Source of the DNA: Castanea sativa
Lineage: Eukaryota > Streptophyta > Magnoliopsida > Fagales > Fagaceae
Reading direction: 5' to 3'
Assembly (NCBI RefSeq): GCF_040712315.1
Contig: NC_134018.1
Coordinates: forward strand, 4,859,501-4,923,500
DNA length: 64,000 bases
Both the position numbers and the translations under genes were made by a program. The notes under the pieces were generated by a model. It worked only from the letters and a program-made list of their open reading frames with translations. It was not told where the DNA came from and ran no database searches. This document shows positions 12,156-25,012 of the stretch, in pieces; positions within the stretch are counted from its first letter, which is position 1; every line of letters begins with the position of its first letter.

Positions 12156-13787
12156 CTGAGAGTCATTTGATCCCCTATATGAAATTGAGTTTCTTCTCTT
12201 TATATTGTGGATAGTGTGTACAAGAAAGTATCAATTTATGTAGTACAAATTTATGTATTACAACTTTGAGAGAGAGAGAGAGAGAGAGAGAGAAGAATAG
12301 AAAACTTAATTGAATCTCAAACCTGATCTTTTGATAAATTTGTTACTTGCAATATAGAAAATTTCTATATATAACAACCTTTGTTACATAATAATTCTTC
12401 ATTATATGGAAAGATCATTCTTATAAAAGTTTAAAGACAATACTTTTACAATTGTTTATACAAAAAGAAGTTTTTCAAAATTAAAATTAATAAAATCATA
12501 GATTAGTCATATTATCAATTGACAAGGAGATTTCAATAAAACGTAAATACAAAAACTTAATTAATGATTTTGCATCTTAGAAAGAAAAAATAATGGATTT
12601 TATACGTAAAAAGTTTCAAACAAATTAATTTGAATTTAATATAAAAATGACCCTACTTAAATTTATCTTCTTAGGCCTCAAACTATATTGAGTTGCTCCC
12701 AGCTTAAATTTTTACATACATACACCACACAATCATGTGCACACACATGTAATAGTGCCATAATTTTATGTAATGTATTTATCTTTATCAAATTTCTTCT
12801 AAAGATTGGATTCACATATTTTTACGTGAATAATATGGCCAAAAAAAATTACATAAATAGAATGTAAAAAAATTATTAGTTTTTGTATAGGTTTAACAGA
12901 TATGTTTATGGTTGAGTACATGTTTATGTTTAAAAACAATATGCTTTAATTCAATAAAGATTAAAAAATACTTATGTGAATTGATACTTCTATACTTTAT
13001 AGTATGAGGTAATTGCAAAAATTTTAAATCCTCAGAACATAGGTAAAATTTAATTTATGAAAATATTCATGTTTAAATATTAGTTTGTTGTCAAAAACTA
13101 TAATTATTTTCCTATTACACAAAAAAAGTAACAAAAATAATATTACATTTGATCGTTTTTAATAGTGAAACTAGACAAAAGTTTAAAGGTGTTGATTAAT
13201 TTAATTATCAAAGCAATTTTTAAAAAAAAATTCTTTGAAGATTTTTACGTTTGCGTAGTGTTTAGATATTAATCCACCTATCAAGGTAACACTGAAACAA
13301 AATCCCTTTGCTACGGACGCAAGGTCTACATTATCAAAGCTAAATTAGTAATGAGCAGTGTAAATTTTTCAATGATGCAATTGATAATGCAAGATAACAT
13401 GACTGATAACTATCCTTATAAAAGATTGCTTAATTTCCATGGTTTTTGGTGAAGACACAAATTAGCATATATATACATTAAATTGTTTACTCTAAAAGAA
13501 AACAAATAGATTGCCTCATAATTCATTAAATGTTGTGGACGTAATACTTCTCTTATAACAAATATACTAAAGTTTTAGTTTAAGGAATGTTCAATGCAAC
13601 TAGAAAAAAAAAATTTAAAAGGGGTGGTGCATTTTACACTATATACACACATACACACATGTAATGAGCATAAAAAATACTAATTGCTATCATCTGTTTA
13701 AGATGCATGTTTGTCCTTAAGTACATGTTTATGTTAAGAAATATGTTTTGTTAGGAAAATAAGTTGAAGTTAATTTATTAACAAAAA

Positions 13788-15699
13788 GGCGTAAATGCAC
13801 TTTAGTCCCTACATTTTGGTGTTTTTTTATTTTAGTTCCTACATTTTAATTTTACCACTTTTAGTCCATAAACCAATTAGCGCGTCTCAGTTTAGTCCTT
13901 TCTGTCAGCCAACTAGCAAAAAAGGCTGACGTGGTTGATGGAGTGAATAAAAATAATATAAAATACCAAATCAGCATCTAATTTTCTTTTTTAAATAATT
14001 TATCAATTTTAACTTTAAAAAAAACATAATTAAAAACAATAAATTCATCAATTTAGATCTTATTCATCTTGAACAAGAACACATTAAACATCAACACAAG
14101 AATGTAAGAACACAAGTCCAGAACCAAACACAAACTCAAAACACTGAGAATGAGAAAAAATAGAGAAGTCAAATCCAGAAAATCATACACAAACCCATCA
14201 AGAACACACAAGAGCACAAACCCAAAAAAATTATACAAACCCAGAAATCAAACACAGAAAAGTCAAATCCACATCATATTAAACATGAACACATTAAACA
14301 TTTGAACAATAAGACAAACCCAGAAAATTTAAAACCCAAAAAATTAGCATTGGATCCACATCAACACAAAATTAAACAAGAACAAATCCGAAAAATCAAA
14401 CCTCCACACCACCAAAGTATCAAACACAAAACTCAAACCCAGAATTGTTGTCCCCCAAACACAAAAACACTAAACTCTAAAACCAAAATTTCTGGCACCA
14501 AAGAAAATAGAAGAAAAGAAAGAGTATGATTCTCTTATCTTTCTGAGAAAACAACTAAAACCAACACAAAATTCAACGATTTGAAACCCAACGATCAATG
14601 ACCCACCGATCTAAAACTCAACTCAAACCACCGATTCGAAACCTCCAAACCCAAGCGTGGATGCACGTGCTCTAGCAACTCAAAGATGGAGAAGTCACAT
14701 GCGCTCTCCGCTCCGATTTGGTGAAGCCGGTTTTCACTTTCTCAAACCTGAAGAAAAACGGCGACAGCTGTAGTACAGTTTTCATCGAAACCGACGCCGA
14801 TCATTTCACGCTTGTTTTCGCCAACTGTTCCGAGAACCAGCTCAAGGTTTCGATGGATGTGAGATCAGCGATGTACAATCTCGACGAGAAAAGGCAACGA
14901 CAAGACTATCTCTCCGCCAGAAAAATGATTTTACCTAGGGTTTACTTCTTGGTATCCTTGGGCTATTTCTTCCTCATCGAGCTTTCGATCTCCGTTTTGT
15001 AGAAGAAGCAATTAACCGTGTTTCGTATCCATTTCTTCATGCTCGTGGTTCTAATTCTCAAAGCTCTGAATCTTCTCTGTGAAGCCGAAGACAAATCGTA
15101 CATCAAGCGCACCGGTAGCGCTCACAATTAGGACATGTTCTATATCTTCAGTTTCTTGAAAGGAATCACACTCTTCATGCTAATCATTTTGATCGGAACT
15201 GGATGGTCGTTTTTGAAGCCGTATTGGCAAGATAAGGAGAAAAAGGTTTTGATGATTATGATTCATTTACAGGTTGTGGCGAATATAGCCTATTTGACTT
15301 CTCTATTTTTCTCATTCTCAGTGTTTTGAGTTTGTGTTTGGTTTTGGGCTTGTGTTCTTACCTTCTTGTGTTGATGTTTAATGTGTTCTTGTTCAGGATA
15401 AATTAGATCTAAATTGATGAATTTATTATTTTTAATTCTGTTTTTTCTTTTTCTTTTTATTTTAGTTAGAATTGATAAATTATTTTAAAAAGAAAATTAG
15501 TTGCTGATGTGTCATTCTATATTATTTTTTTATTTGCTCTGTCAGTCACGTCAGCCTTTTCTGCTAATTGGCTGACGGAAAGGACTAAACTGAGACACAT
15601 TAATTGTTTTAGGAACTAAAAGTGGTAAAATCAAAATGTAAGGACTAAAATAAATAAATAAAAATCTCAAAATGTAGGGACTAAAAGTGCATTTACGCC
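13788..15699. mobile_element. Mutator-like element (Pack-MULE type) with long TIRs and 9-bp TSD
   Basis: 1912-bp element bounded by a perfect 9-bp duplication TAACAAAAA (13779-13787 and 15700-15708). Unit 4 has the empty site near 44968. Its termini are inverted repeats starting GGCGTAAATGCACTTT. The inversion extends about 380-395 bp into each side (13788 to about 14165, and about 15305 to 15699). It encodes no transposase. The interior carries a fragment of an unrelated gene (next entry), which is the definition of a Pack-MULE. TIR length and 9-bp TSD are diagnostic of the Mutator superfamily. Confidence 0.92.
14705..15304 (+). pseudogene. Captured fragment of a GOST/lung-seven-transmembrane receptor gene
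   Basis: Inside the MULE, one frame (14718-15002 and 15135-15329, same register) matches the plant lung-seven-transmembrane receptor family (GPR107/GOST proteins; Arabidopsis candidate GPCRs of the CAND6/7 type). These are Golgi/endomembrane proteins with a luminal N-terminal domain and seven helices. Recognisable segments in order: the end of the luminal domain (FTFSNLKKNGDSCSTVF, SAMYNLDEKRQRQDYLSA), then transmembrane text ILKALNLLCEAEDKSYIK, FLKGITLF, GTGWSFLKPYWQDKEKKVL and QVVANIA. Stops interrupt it at 15000-15002 and 15129-15131 (HN*D, where family members usually have Trp). The N terminus and roughly the last three helices are absent. The text joins the right TIR directly after QVVANIAYL. 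GC content is clearly above the flanks. A translated product would be short and truncated. No intron is visible across the captured part. Confidence 0.85.
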
Positions 15700-15797
15700 T
15701 AACAAAAATTATGGGCGAATTGATACTTTTGTGGTTTAACTTTTTGAGAAACTTTTAAATTCATAAGTTGAATTTCATTTGTAAAATTGTTGAGTGA

Positions 15798-15876
15798 TTG
15801 GTTTGTTGTTTAATATTCACGCAATTGGTTAGTGATTGGTTTGTTGTTTAATATTCACGCAATTGGTTAGTTGTTT
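15798..15876. repeat. 38-bp tandem duplication
   Basis: The segment GTGATTGGTTTGTTGTTTAA and its continuation occurs twice in direct tandem in unit 2 but once in unit 4. Confidence 0.8.
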
Positions 15877-15902
15877 ATTGTTATTATTATTATTATTAGT
15901 AC

Positions 15903-16484
15903 TACGCCCTTGTTTGGGAGAAGAGAATAAAATGGAATAGAAATGAATGAAAAGAATAATTTTAAAATATTCCTCACTTCCCTTCTTTGGGAGTTTTAAT
16001 AGAGGGAATGAAAATTTCAATCTCTTATTTGAGAGTTTAAGTAGGAGACAATGCAATGGGTAGGAAGAAAAACTCATTCCCCTTTATTCCCTGAAAACCT
16101 CAAATTTTCATTTCCTCCACAATTGGGACGATTTGAAGGGAATGAAATTAGATTTAATGAATTTTTTACTAAAACTCTCAAAATACCATTATATATTCAA
16201 CCCTTTATTTTAAAATAGGGGTCTAATAGTAATATTGTCATAAAATGATTCCATTCATTTCCCTTTATGTTACTTCCAAACAAGGTTACTTACATACTAT
16301 TCATTTTCATTTATTTCCATTCCTTTATTTTAAAACATCCAATAAAATGTTACTTAATTCCATTTCATTCCTTTATTTTCCTTTCTTTTCCCTTACTTAA
16401 ATACATTCCACTCCATTCTATTCATTTCCATTCTCTCACTATCATTCCATTCCATTCCCTTATGAACTCCCAAACAAAGCCTAA
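15903..16484. mobile_element. MITE (about 580 bp), unit 2 copy
   Basis: Imperfect inverted termini: CCCTTGTTTGGGAG on the left and, inverted, GGCTTTGTTTGGGAG on the right. AT-rich with many short ATTCCATT-type motifs, no coding capacity. A second copy at 56157-56489 in unit 4 is cut by the Tat element, so this MITE was present before the units were duplicated. Confidence 0.7.
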
Positions 16485-16503
16485 GAATTTTAGTCATGTT
16501 TTG

Positions 16504-17604
16504 TGTAAGGTTGAAATTTATCAACCATTTTGTTGTCTTTATTCAGCACTTAGAAATCCTGTATTTAAGTAGGATTCGTGTAAGGGTCATGTGTGAGAAA
16601 GTGTGAAGAAATGCTCAAGACTGTGCAGTGAAGCAGGGACTCGCGGCTGGATCTTGCGGGTGGCTCGCAACTTGTAAGCCGCCAAATGATGCACACAAGT
16701 GAAGCATGCAGAGAAGACGAACAGTCATGCCAGCTAGAGCACTACAAGACAAAAAGTCCAGTCTGGTCATTCTGTTTACTCGCGGCTTAAACTCGCGACT
16801 CAGTCAAGTCGCAAGGCCAAGTCGCCAACCAACTCTGATTAGAAACTCCTGACTCTTCGCATTCCATTCTCACTCCAGTATAAATACCTCTTATACTCAC
16901 GAAATGTAGAGAACTTCCAGAGTGAATTTTTGAGAGAGAAACCCTAGAGAAAAACAAGATTGACTCATCCACAATCTTCACATAGAGACTCTTCAAATTC
17001 CTCTACTCTCTTCCTCTCTATTGTTACATCCTTAAGAGGTACATTACCAAAACCTTTTCTCATCATACCCATATCTGTGAGAAGGTTGTTGGGTGCTGTG
17101 AAAAGGCTGTTGGGTGCTTTGGGAAGCAGTTAAGAAGGAACCAATTTCATATTGGTTAATGCTATGGGCTGTAGCAGAATCTGGAAAGCTGAAGAAGAAA
17201 TAGGTTCGGCGCAACCTCGTTGGAGTAGGAGCTTAGAGGGCTTAGGTACACTGGGTAGATTAAGCTTGGAGGGTCTTCTGCTATCCATGTATCCCAACTA
17301 CATTCTTTAGTGGATTATTGACCGCTTAAAGGGCGACGGAGAGGTTTTACGCGGAGGGCTTCGGTTTCCTCTTCGATAACACATCGTTGTGTTGTCCTTG
17401 TGTTTGCATCTCTATTCTCTTAATCTTTTCCATTTAATTTCTGCTGTAGATGTGATTGTATTTGGTTTAGATTGTTTATCAATTCTGTTTTTAGCTTATG
17501 TTCATCTTCCGTACATACTTTGTTTGATATTAAGCTTGAATTGATGATTTGTTATTTGGGGGTCTATACGTTCATAAGTGTTTTACAAGCTTTTTGAACT
17601 TTCA
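16504..17604 (+). repeat. 5' LTR of the copia-like element
   Basis: 1101 bp. TATA box TATAAATA at 16879-16886. Contains repeated CGCGACT/TCGCG motifs near 16640 and 16790. It has lost about 25 bp near 16537 that the 3' LTR keeps, and gained a short duplication around GTTGGGTGCT (17085-17118). Scattered substitutions against the 3' LTR show an old insertion. Confidence 0.93.
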
Positions 17605-17667
17605 ATTGGTATCAGAGCGGGTGCACTCTTTGTGGCTTAAATACCTTAGTGCGATCCTTCACCTCGC

Positions 17668-19457
17668 ATGGAGATGGACCCGTCTCAATCTTTGAATGCT
17701 CCACCATATTTTGATGGTAGAAATTATGCCTTTTGGAAGGTACGAATGAGAGTATTCTTATGTTCAATAAATGAATCTGTTTAGGATGCTGTTGATGTCA
17801 GCTGGACTAGGCTGGAAGCAGCCAAATCCACATGGGATAAGGCAGCCCTTACAGCGTCTAATGCAAGTAGCAAAGCACTTAACGCTATTTTTTGTGGTGT
17901 ATCTCCAGATGAGTTCCACAGGATATCTCACATAACTATTGCCATGGAGGTATGGTAGATATTGGAGACCACATACGAGGGAACGAAGAAAGTTAAGGAC
18001 ACCAAGTTGCAGATGCTAACCACTCAGTTTGAGGAGATGAAAATGAGTGAGGCTAAGTCCTTTGACTCTTTCTATAGTAAGCTGAATGAAGTGGTCATCG
18101 GCAAGTTCAACTTGGGAGAGAAAACGGAGGACTCGAAAGATGTACGAAAAATTCTTCATTCATTGTCAAAGAGCTTCCGTGCAAAGGTGACTGCAATTGA
18201 GGAAGAGTAAATCACTTGCTCTTAAGACGATAAATGAAAGGGTAGAAGCACACGACTCATCGGATGAGGATATAGTCGAAAAGGATGTCGCTTACCTTGC
18301 AAATAATTTCCGCAAATTCCTGAAGTTCAAGAACAGTGGGAAGTTTGGTGATACAGGAAAATTCACAAGTTTCGGGAAAGGGAAAAAGGACTTAAAAAAG
18401 AAAGACGGGAAAGAGTCCCAATCTACCCAAGGAGTTACTTGTTTTGAATGTAATGGGCATGGTTGAAGAAGGGAATTTCTCGGCGTTCATGACTATTGCT
18501 CATGCTAAGTCTTCGGAGGACTTGAATTTACTTATGCAAGAGCTTGGGGAGCATAGTGATGAGGAATCCATGGGTATTGTAGAAGACTTGGATGCTGAAG
18601 AAGATGAAGATGCAACTAGTCTTCAAGAGAACTACAATTCACTCCTTGAGAAATTAGGAGAGTATGCAAGGGTGGCCAAGGCAGCTATAAAGAAGATGAA
18701 GAAAGCAGAGGAGGACTATTGAAGTCTCCTAGTGAGATACAAGGAGGCCAAGTGTGAGATTGAGACACTAAATGGCGAACTAATCGAAGCTTACACCAAG
18801 GTGAGATTCCTTGAGCTTGAGGTGATTCAAGCAAATACCAAAATAGTACACGTATCCACAAAAAGGCTTGATGATGTCCTTTCCTCTCAAAAAAAAATTT
18901 CTAACAGAACCGGATTAGGATACACCAGAGAAAGTAGCTCAACTGTGAATACCTTCAAAGAAGTGAAGTTTGTGAAGGCCAAAGAGCCGGCCGTAGTTGC
19001 CCCTACTGTGGAGAAGGCAAAGGTTGAGAAGAAGAAGAATGTGGCTGACCAGTGAGTGTTGAACAAGTCCCGTAATCAAGCTGTGGTCAAGTCTGAAGCC
19101 AGAGCAAAATCTCTTCCACAATCGCAAAGAGGTCTTAGAACGAACCATGTGTGTCATCACTGCGGACTTCAAGGGCACACCAGACCAAATTGTCATAAGC
19201 TGAGAGCATTAAAGAATGCTAGTGATCAAAGGTCAAGAGGACCAAGAAATGACAAGAAAACTTGGGTTGTTGAACCATCAAGAGGTCGAAATGGTGATCT
19301 CAGAATGATTGACGTGATGAAGATGATTGGTGCATTCACCAACTGCTTGGAAAGCTTCACAAGAAGGTTTGAAAGTCCTAACTCTCATACCCAATCCTAT
19401 AGGGATATCATCCTAAACGCACATGACGTGTGGGTGAAAAAGGGTACTCATGCATAA
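17668..19457 (+). pseudogene. Ty1/copia gag (UBN2/DUF4219 type), broken
   Basis: Capsid-precursor gene of a copia element. The start is the ATG at 17668, 50 nt after the primer site. The N terminus reads PYFDGRNYAFWKVRMRVF, the DUF4219 signature, followed by UBN2-type sequence (ETTYEGTKKVKDTKLQML). Stops at 17782-17784, 17956-17958 and 18208-18210 sit where Trp or Gln are usual. A frame change near 18200 leads to an Asp/Glu- and Lys-rich part and a first CCHC knuckle (CFECNGHG) that is cut near 18465. The remainder (18444-19457, with stops at 18719-18721 and 19053-19055) is a coiled-coil stretch plus an intact second knuckle, CHHCGLQGHTRPNC. Protease and all later pol domains are absent. It is non-functional as it stands. 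Confidence 0.85.
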
Positions 19458-21481
19458 GCATTACATCATGTCCATGCATTAATACTTCCTATGTTGAGTG
19501 AATATGCTTGATTGTATGCTTATTGTTTGTGTTTGTTTTAAAAAAAAAAATTAGTTGTTTGTTTGTTTTTACCTTAAATTTTTTTTCGTTGCTGTTTTTT
19601 ATCAATCTTTTCTTTCTTTTTTTGTGTCAAAAATCCAAAAACACATAAAAAGTAGAAAATCCTAAAAGCTTTATCGTCTTTGTTGAGCTTTGTCTCAAAA
19701 CATGTTTTGCCTTGTATCTTTGTACTAATTTCTTTGTGCATCTACGAGCATAGCTTGTTCCCTATGCACTCATATCATTGTGGGAGAAATCTTCAAACTT
19801 GTCATGAATGAATTAGTGAATGGTTTTGTCGATCATGAGACATGCATAGACTTGTGCTTATATATCTTCCCACTCTTTTATTTATTGTTTTTGTTTAAAA
19901 GAGCTCACCAAATGTAAATCTCCAAATGAAAAAAGATATTGAGCTGCAAAAGTCTGTCGCACATACTAGTATTTGACTAGGAAAAAGGGAAAGCAACCTT
20001 TATAAGCCAAAGGCTATCTCATCAATTGAAATGTCAAAATTTCTGGCATCAATCTCACAATGAGATGTATTGATTCAAAAAGATCAAATGATATGATGTA
20101 TATAGAGCCAAATGAAAATATTCAATCCTATACTATCAAGTTTTGTGGGAGGTCATATATGCATTCTTCTATAATTGAGATGGGTCACATTATCTGGTGC
20201 TAATTGTGTATGCCTTGGTTGAATTGATCATTGAAGCTTCACACTAGACTAAGGACTATCTCATTTTTGATACCCACACATATCATACAAGCCTATAATT
20301 AATGAATGTCATATTCATTTGTGTGATTGTACTTGATTAAATGTGTTTTCACATGCTCAATCACAAAAAGATTTTTGAGTGTTTTAAGTTGTGTTTGGAA
20401 AGTATTTTGTTCTTTCAAAAATGTTAAAATTTCAAAAACAGTGTTGCCTTGTTTTGGTGACTCAGTCGCAGGTTGGTCCAATCGCATGCCCCAGTTGCGA
20501 GCCTATACAGAGATTTCTCGCAACTCACTGATGGGTAAATGTCTCACTCGTAAAAAATACTTGGAATATTTTTCAAAATTTGAGTCTTTATGTTTTTCAC
20601 GGCTCGGAGTGGCGACTTGTTCGCGAGTGGAAGGTCTAGTCACAAGGGGTACACAGAGATTTTCGCGGCTTACTTTGCCACTTCCTTGCGAGTAGAACTT
20701 CCAGCCGCGAAAAACACTTAAAAAAAATTTTCAAAATTTTTGTTTTTAAGTGATCTGGCAACTAGGACTAGCGACTTGCATGCGACTTGACTCAGTCACG
20801 AAAAACACATGTTTTGCGTTTTATGGTCAGTTTTTAAAACCTTTTCAGTTTTCCCTCGAACTTTTGTGACTGTTCATTGCCTTCCCCGTTTATACCTCTC
20901 TCAAACTCACCGTATTTCTCACAAAAACCACCATTGTTCTTCATCATCTCAAATTCAATCTTCAAGAAAAATGTATGGGTTTTCTTATTTTCAATCCATA
21001 TTTCATGGTTATAGCCTTGTTTTTCCTGGATTTTTGAGTTGTTGCTTGAGTTTTGCAATTTGTCTATTTGAACATGGGTTTGGTTACTTTTTTTATTTTA
21101 TTGAATGGGCTTTGCTAATATTGATAATTTGTTGCTTGTTATACATGTTTTCGTGTGTGCCTCTCATCTTTGAGTAGTGTATCTTGTTTGTGCTGTGCTG
21201 TGCAGATTATGCTCATAGTGTGTTCTCTCAAAGACAATTACTTGTTTTTCTGAGGTTTTCATAGATTACGTTGTGCTTAAGTTGTGCATGCACACTAATC
21301 ACATGTGCACACCACACACACCTATGTTGCTTATACCCGAATACATGCTTCAATACTACATACTTGGTTCAGCTTCAACAATGAGTGTTTCTTTCATGGA
21401 CTAACTTGGATCTAATCAAGTTTATGTTTGTGTCGTGTGGTTTGGCAATTGTTTCTCTGCTGTGTGGATGTTATTTAGCAG
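19458..21481. other. Internal non-coding region of the copia-like element
   Basis: No pol domain on either strand. It contains a GC-richer patch (about 20455-20800) rich in CGCGAC/GTCGCGA words like those in the LTRs, then a T-rich, intron-like stretch with a strong acceptor (TTTAGCAG) directly before the ATG at 21482. This suggests that the second ORF is expressed from a spliced RNA. Confidence 0.5.
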
Positions 21482-22639
21482 ATGTCTCGCCATTCCTCTC
21501 GAGGAAAAGAGCCTATAATTGATGATCTGTCATCCCCTATTTCAAAACGGACTCGACGTTCATCTCAAGCACCAAATAGTGAGAGATTCAGGACTCCCCT
21601 CGATTCACAGACTTTCTCAAGCATTTTTGAAGATGCTCCTACTGTGGTAGAAAGGGTTGTAAAATTTGATACCCTGAGGACAACATTTATCCCTAGGATC
21701 TTTGAAACAAAAGATTGGGTTAATTTGTTTGGTAACTTTCAGGATCCGATTGATGAATTGGTTAAGGAGTTCTATTCAAATGCTAGATACACAGGAGTTG
21801 AATTGTAGTGTTGGGTACGAGGAAGGGAGTTCAACATCAATCCAGACTACACTGAGAAGGTTCTTCGAATAAATAAACCGGAAAATGTAGACCTCACTCC
21901 ATATGATGATAAACTTCCTAAGGTACAAGATATTCTTCAAATTCTTGGGCCAGATCATGAGATTTCATCAAAAGGCAAGTCCATTGGAACAAAAAAGTTT
22001 GCACCTGACCTGACAACTCTCAAATTGATCATGTTTTTCAACCTTTATCCACTCTCAAACACTACATTTGTCAACCTTAGTCGAGCACAATTCCTATGTG
22101 ATCTCATCACTAGAGCTCCAATTGACATTTGTGCCCACATTTTTCAAACCATTGGGAAAACAGCAGCACAGTCAGCAACATGAACATGCCTTCCTTTTTG
22201 TAGTCTTCTCATGAAGATCATGGTTCTTGAAGGTATTCGTCTTCCAACAAATGGAAAAATACTGGCTCGTCTTCGACCATTATCCATGATATCCCTTCAA
22301 GCAAGTAAGAGTCACTCTTCTAAAGCACCTAAGACTGAATCCTTCACTCATGCCACTCCATCAAATCATGGCTCAGCTACACCTATGCATACAGAGACTT
22401 CTCCTCTCATTCCTCTTAAGCTACAGACAACTAGCACACAGCCTGTACATCCTAGCTCTCACGTTGACAGGATGAGCACTTCGATTGAGGATCTGTATAA
22501 GCGTATTTCTAGATTTGAAAGAGCTCTATACTTCACCAACAACCAAGTTTAAATGTGTCTCACAACCATTGAGACACAGTTAGATGTCATTCAACAAAAG
22601 CTAGAGGAAGCTATTCATGCCAAAAAGGGGGAGAGATAG
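21482..22639 (+). pseudogene. Putative plant transposon protein (Transposase_32-like), broken
   Basis: One reading frame from the ATG at 21482 to the stop at 22637-22639, interrupted by stops at 21806-21808, 22181-22183 and 22550-22552. The start reads MSRHSSRGKEP, followed by a basic Ser-rich tail. The middle has the family's FYSNARYTGVEL and CWVRGREFNINPDY blocks, and further on NLYPLSNTTFVNLSRAQFL. This matches my memory of the plant transposon protein family PF20167, often embedded in LTR elements; its biochemical role is unknown to me. The C terminus (22480-22630) has a short coiled-coil. It is sense-oriented relative to gag and probably reached by splicing to the acceptor at 21474-21481. 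All three stops are single-base events. Confidence 0.7.
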
Positions 22640-23412
22640 CATATAGTAAGGGGGAGAGCAATACAAGAATGGGAAGTGTGCATAATGAAAGGGGGAGTTG
22701 TGTGAGCTCTAGAGAAGGAATACTGATTTATACACCCACACACACACACTTTTGGCTGACTTGGTTTTAGCTTATATGTTTATTGTTGTCTTTGGATCAT
22801 ATATATATTTAAGATGTTTTACTGTATTGTGATCTGTACCCATTTTTCTTTTGTAAGCTTTTAGGGTTTGTTTTTTACTTTTTTGTAGGCTTTTATGGTT
22901 TGTACCATGCTTATGTAGCCTTTATGTTTTTGTACCTATGTTTTGTAGCTTATGTACTTGATGGTATGCTATGCACTACTTTAAGTACATCACTCTTATG
23001 CCCTAGTAGGATCTTATTCCTAGATGCATATACTTCATGTATTGTGCATTGGTTGAGTGTTGGATATGCAAATGATACTTTGCATTTAAGCTTATTAGCT
23101 TGCATGTCCGGATGTTCATTCCAAGTGTGAATGAGTATTGTGGTCACAATTTTATAGTGATTGCCTGTATGGTCAAGCCTTGGTTTATTACTTTACTCCA
23201 TTTTGCTTGATCGCATTGTACTTGCCTTATATGCATTACAAGTTTTTCTACATACAATGATCATATTATGTTGTTGTGTTTCAGGAGACATTTGTTCTTA
23301 TGATTCAAGAGCTACACAGATTCTAGAGTTAGGTGTGAGTGAGTTTTGTTCAACTGTTCCCAACTCACATGTTAAGTTTAGAGTTTGTTTTAAGGTTTTG
23401 TCACAGAATAGC
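22640..23412. other. Copia-like element, 3' untranslated region
   Basis: T-rich sequence with GGGGGAGAG words (22627, 22652, 22691) resembling duplicated polypurine tracts. No gene seen. Confidence 0.5.
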
Positions 23413-23425
23413 CAAAGGGGGAGAT

Positions 23426-24525
23426 TGTAAGGTTGAAATTTATCAACCATTTTGTTGGCTTTAATCCATGCCAATTTGCTTGTAATTCAGCACTTAGAAA
23501 CCCTGTATCTATGTGGGATTCATGTAAGGGTAGTGTGTGAGCAAGCGTGAAGAAATGTTCAAGACTGTGCAGTGAAGTAGGGACTCGCGGCTGGATCTCG
23601 CAGGTGACTCGCGACTTGCAAGCTGCCAAATGATACACACGAGTGAAGCATGCAGAGAAGATGAACAATCATGCCAGCTGGAGCACTACAGGACAAAAAG
23701 TCCAGTCTGGCCATTCTATTTGCTCGCAGCTTAAACTCGCGACTCAGTCAAGTCGCGATGCCAAGTCACCAGTCAGCTCTGTTTAGAAAATCCTAATTCT
23801 TCGCATTCCATTCTCACTCCAGTATAAATACCCCTTATACCCATGAAACGTAGAGAGCTTCTAGAGAGAATTTTTTAGAGAGAAACCCTAGAGAAAAACA
23901 AGATTGACTCATCCACAATCTTCACATAGAGACTCTTCAAATTCCTCTACTCTCTTCTTCTCTATTGTTACATCCTTGAGAGGTACATTACTAAAACCTT
24001 TTCTCACCATACCCATATCTATGAGAAGGCTGTTTGGTGCTTTGGGAAGCAATTAAGAAGGGACCAATTTCATATTGGTTGATGCTATGGGCTGTAGCGG
24101 AATCTAGTAAGCTAAAGAAGAAATAGGTTCGGCGCAACCTCTTTGTAGTAGGAGTTGGAGGGCTTAGGTACACTGGGTAAATTAGGCTTGGAGGGTCTTC
24201 TACTGTCCATGTATCCCAGCTACATTCTTTAGTGGATTATTGAACGCTTGGAGGGCGGCGGAGAGGTTTTACGCCGAGGGCTTTGGTTTCCTCTTCGATA
24301 AAACATCGTTGTGTTGTCCTTGTGTTTGCATCTCTCTTCTCCTAATCTTTGTCATTTAATTTCTACTATGGATGTGATTGTATTTGGTTTAGATTGTTTA
24401 TCAATTCTGTTATAGCTTATGTTCATCTTCCGCACATACTTTGTTTGATATTAAGCTTGAATTGGTGATTTGTTATTTGGGGGTCTAAACGTTCATAAGT
24501 GTTTTACACGCTTTTTGAACTTTCA
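23426..24525 (+). repeat. 3' LTR of the copia-like element
   Basis: 1100 bp, starting TGTAAGG directly after the purine tract and ending TTTCA before the TTTTG duplication. TATA box near 23822. Confidence 0.93.
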
Positions 24526-25012
24526 TTTTGCATCTATTTTGGATCCAATGCCAAATCTTGATTTAGCTTAAATTTGTTGTATTTGTACTATAATTTTCAG
24601 CCCTATAATGTCATTATTACTCCTATTACTAAAATAATTTTTATATATTTATTGCAAAGAAGAAAGAACTTTCCTATATATACAACTTAAGCTTTTGACC
24701 TTTTTGTTTACCTATTCTAATGTTGATATTAATATTTTCTAGAAAATAAATCATTTTTACATCACAAATATGATTTGATAATCATGTACAAAAAAAAAAA
24801 AGAAGCAACATAGTTGTGTTGTGAACTCTCCCTTACCCTAAAAAAGGCACCAAAATCTCCTACATGACCACACACACGCTAAAGAATAAGTTGGATTTCA
24901 TTTTTCCTCCGCAATGCATCGCTTGTTGTGAAATGATCTATTTATGCAAGATTAAAGATGAGAAAAGAAAAATAGACACAGCAACCACAAAGAAAATTCC
25001 ATTATAAAATAC

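Larger units (their letters stand above)
6321..16503. repeat. Host segmental repeat, unit 2 (most complete copy)
   Basis: Most complete copy of the host segment, beginning near GCATCCATACCGGATCCAAT and running to the TSD of the copia element. Its order is: promoter-like/leader sequence, AT-rich intron-like DNA, then an Alu-like-length MITE. Large parts match 24526-33598 and 38287-56489 in the same orientation, so the copies form a head-to-tail array. It contains no intact gene. Insertions inside it are listed separately. Confidence 0.75.
16504..24525 (+). mobile_element. Full-length non-autonomous Ty1/copia-like LTR element
   Basis: 8022-bp element between 5-bp duplications TTTTG (16499-16503 and 24526-24530). 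LTRs are 16504-17604 and 23426-24525, both TG...CA. The primer-binding site TGGTATCAGAGC (17607-17618) fits initiator tRNA-Met, typical of copia. The purine tract AAAGGGGGAGA (23414-23424) abuts the 3' LTR. The inside carries a broken copia gag and a plant-transposon-protein ORF. No protease, integrase, reverse transcriptase or RNase H is found, so it could move only with enzymes from a relative. Confidence 0.93.

Noticed and set aside
16267..16572. 101-residue plus-strand ORF rich in Phe, Ile and His
   Set aside because: Reads the ATTCCATT-type low-complexity sequence of the MITE.
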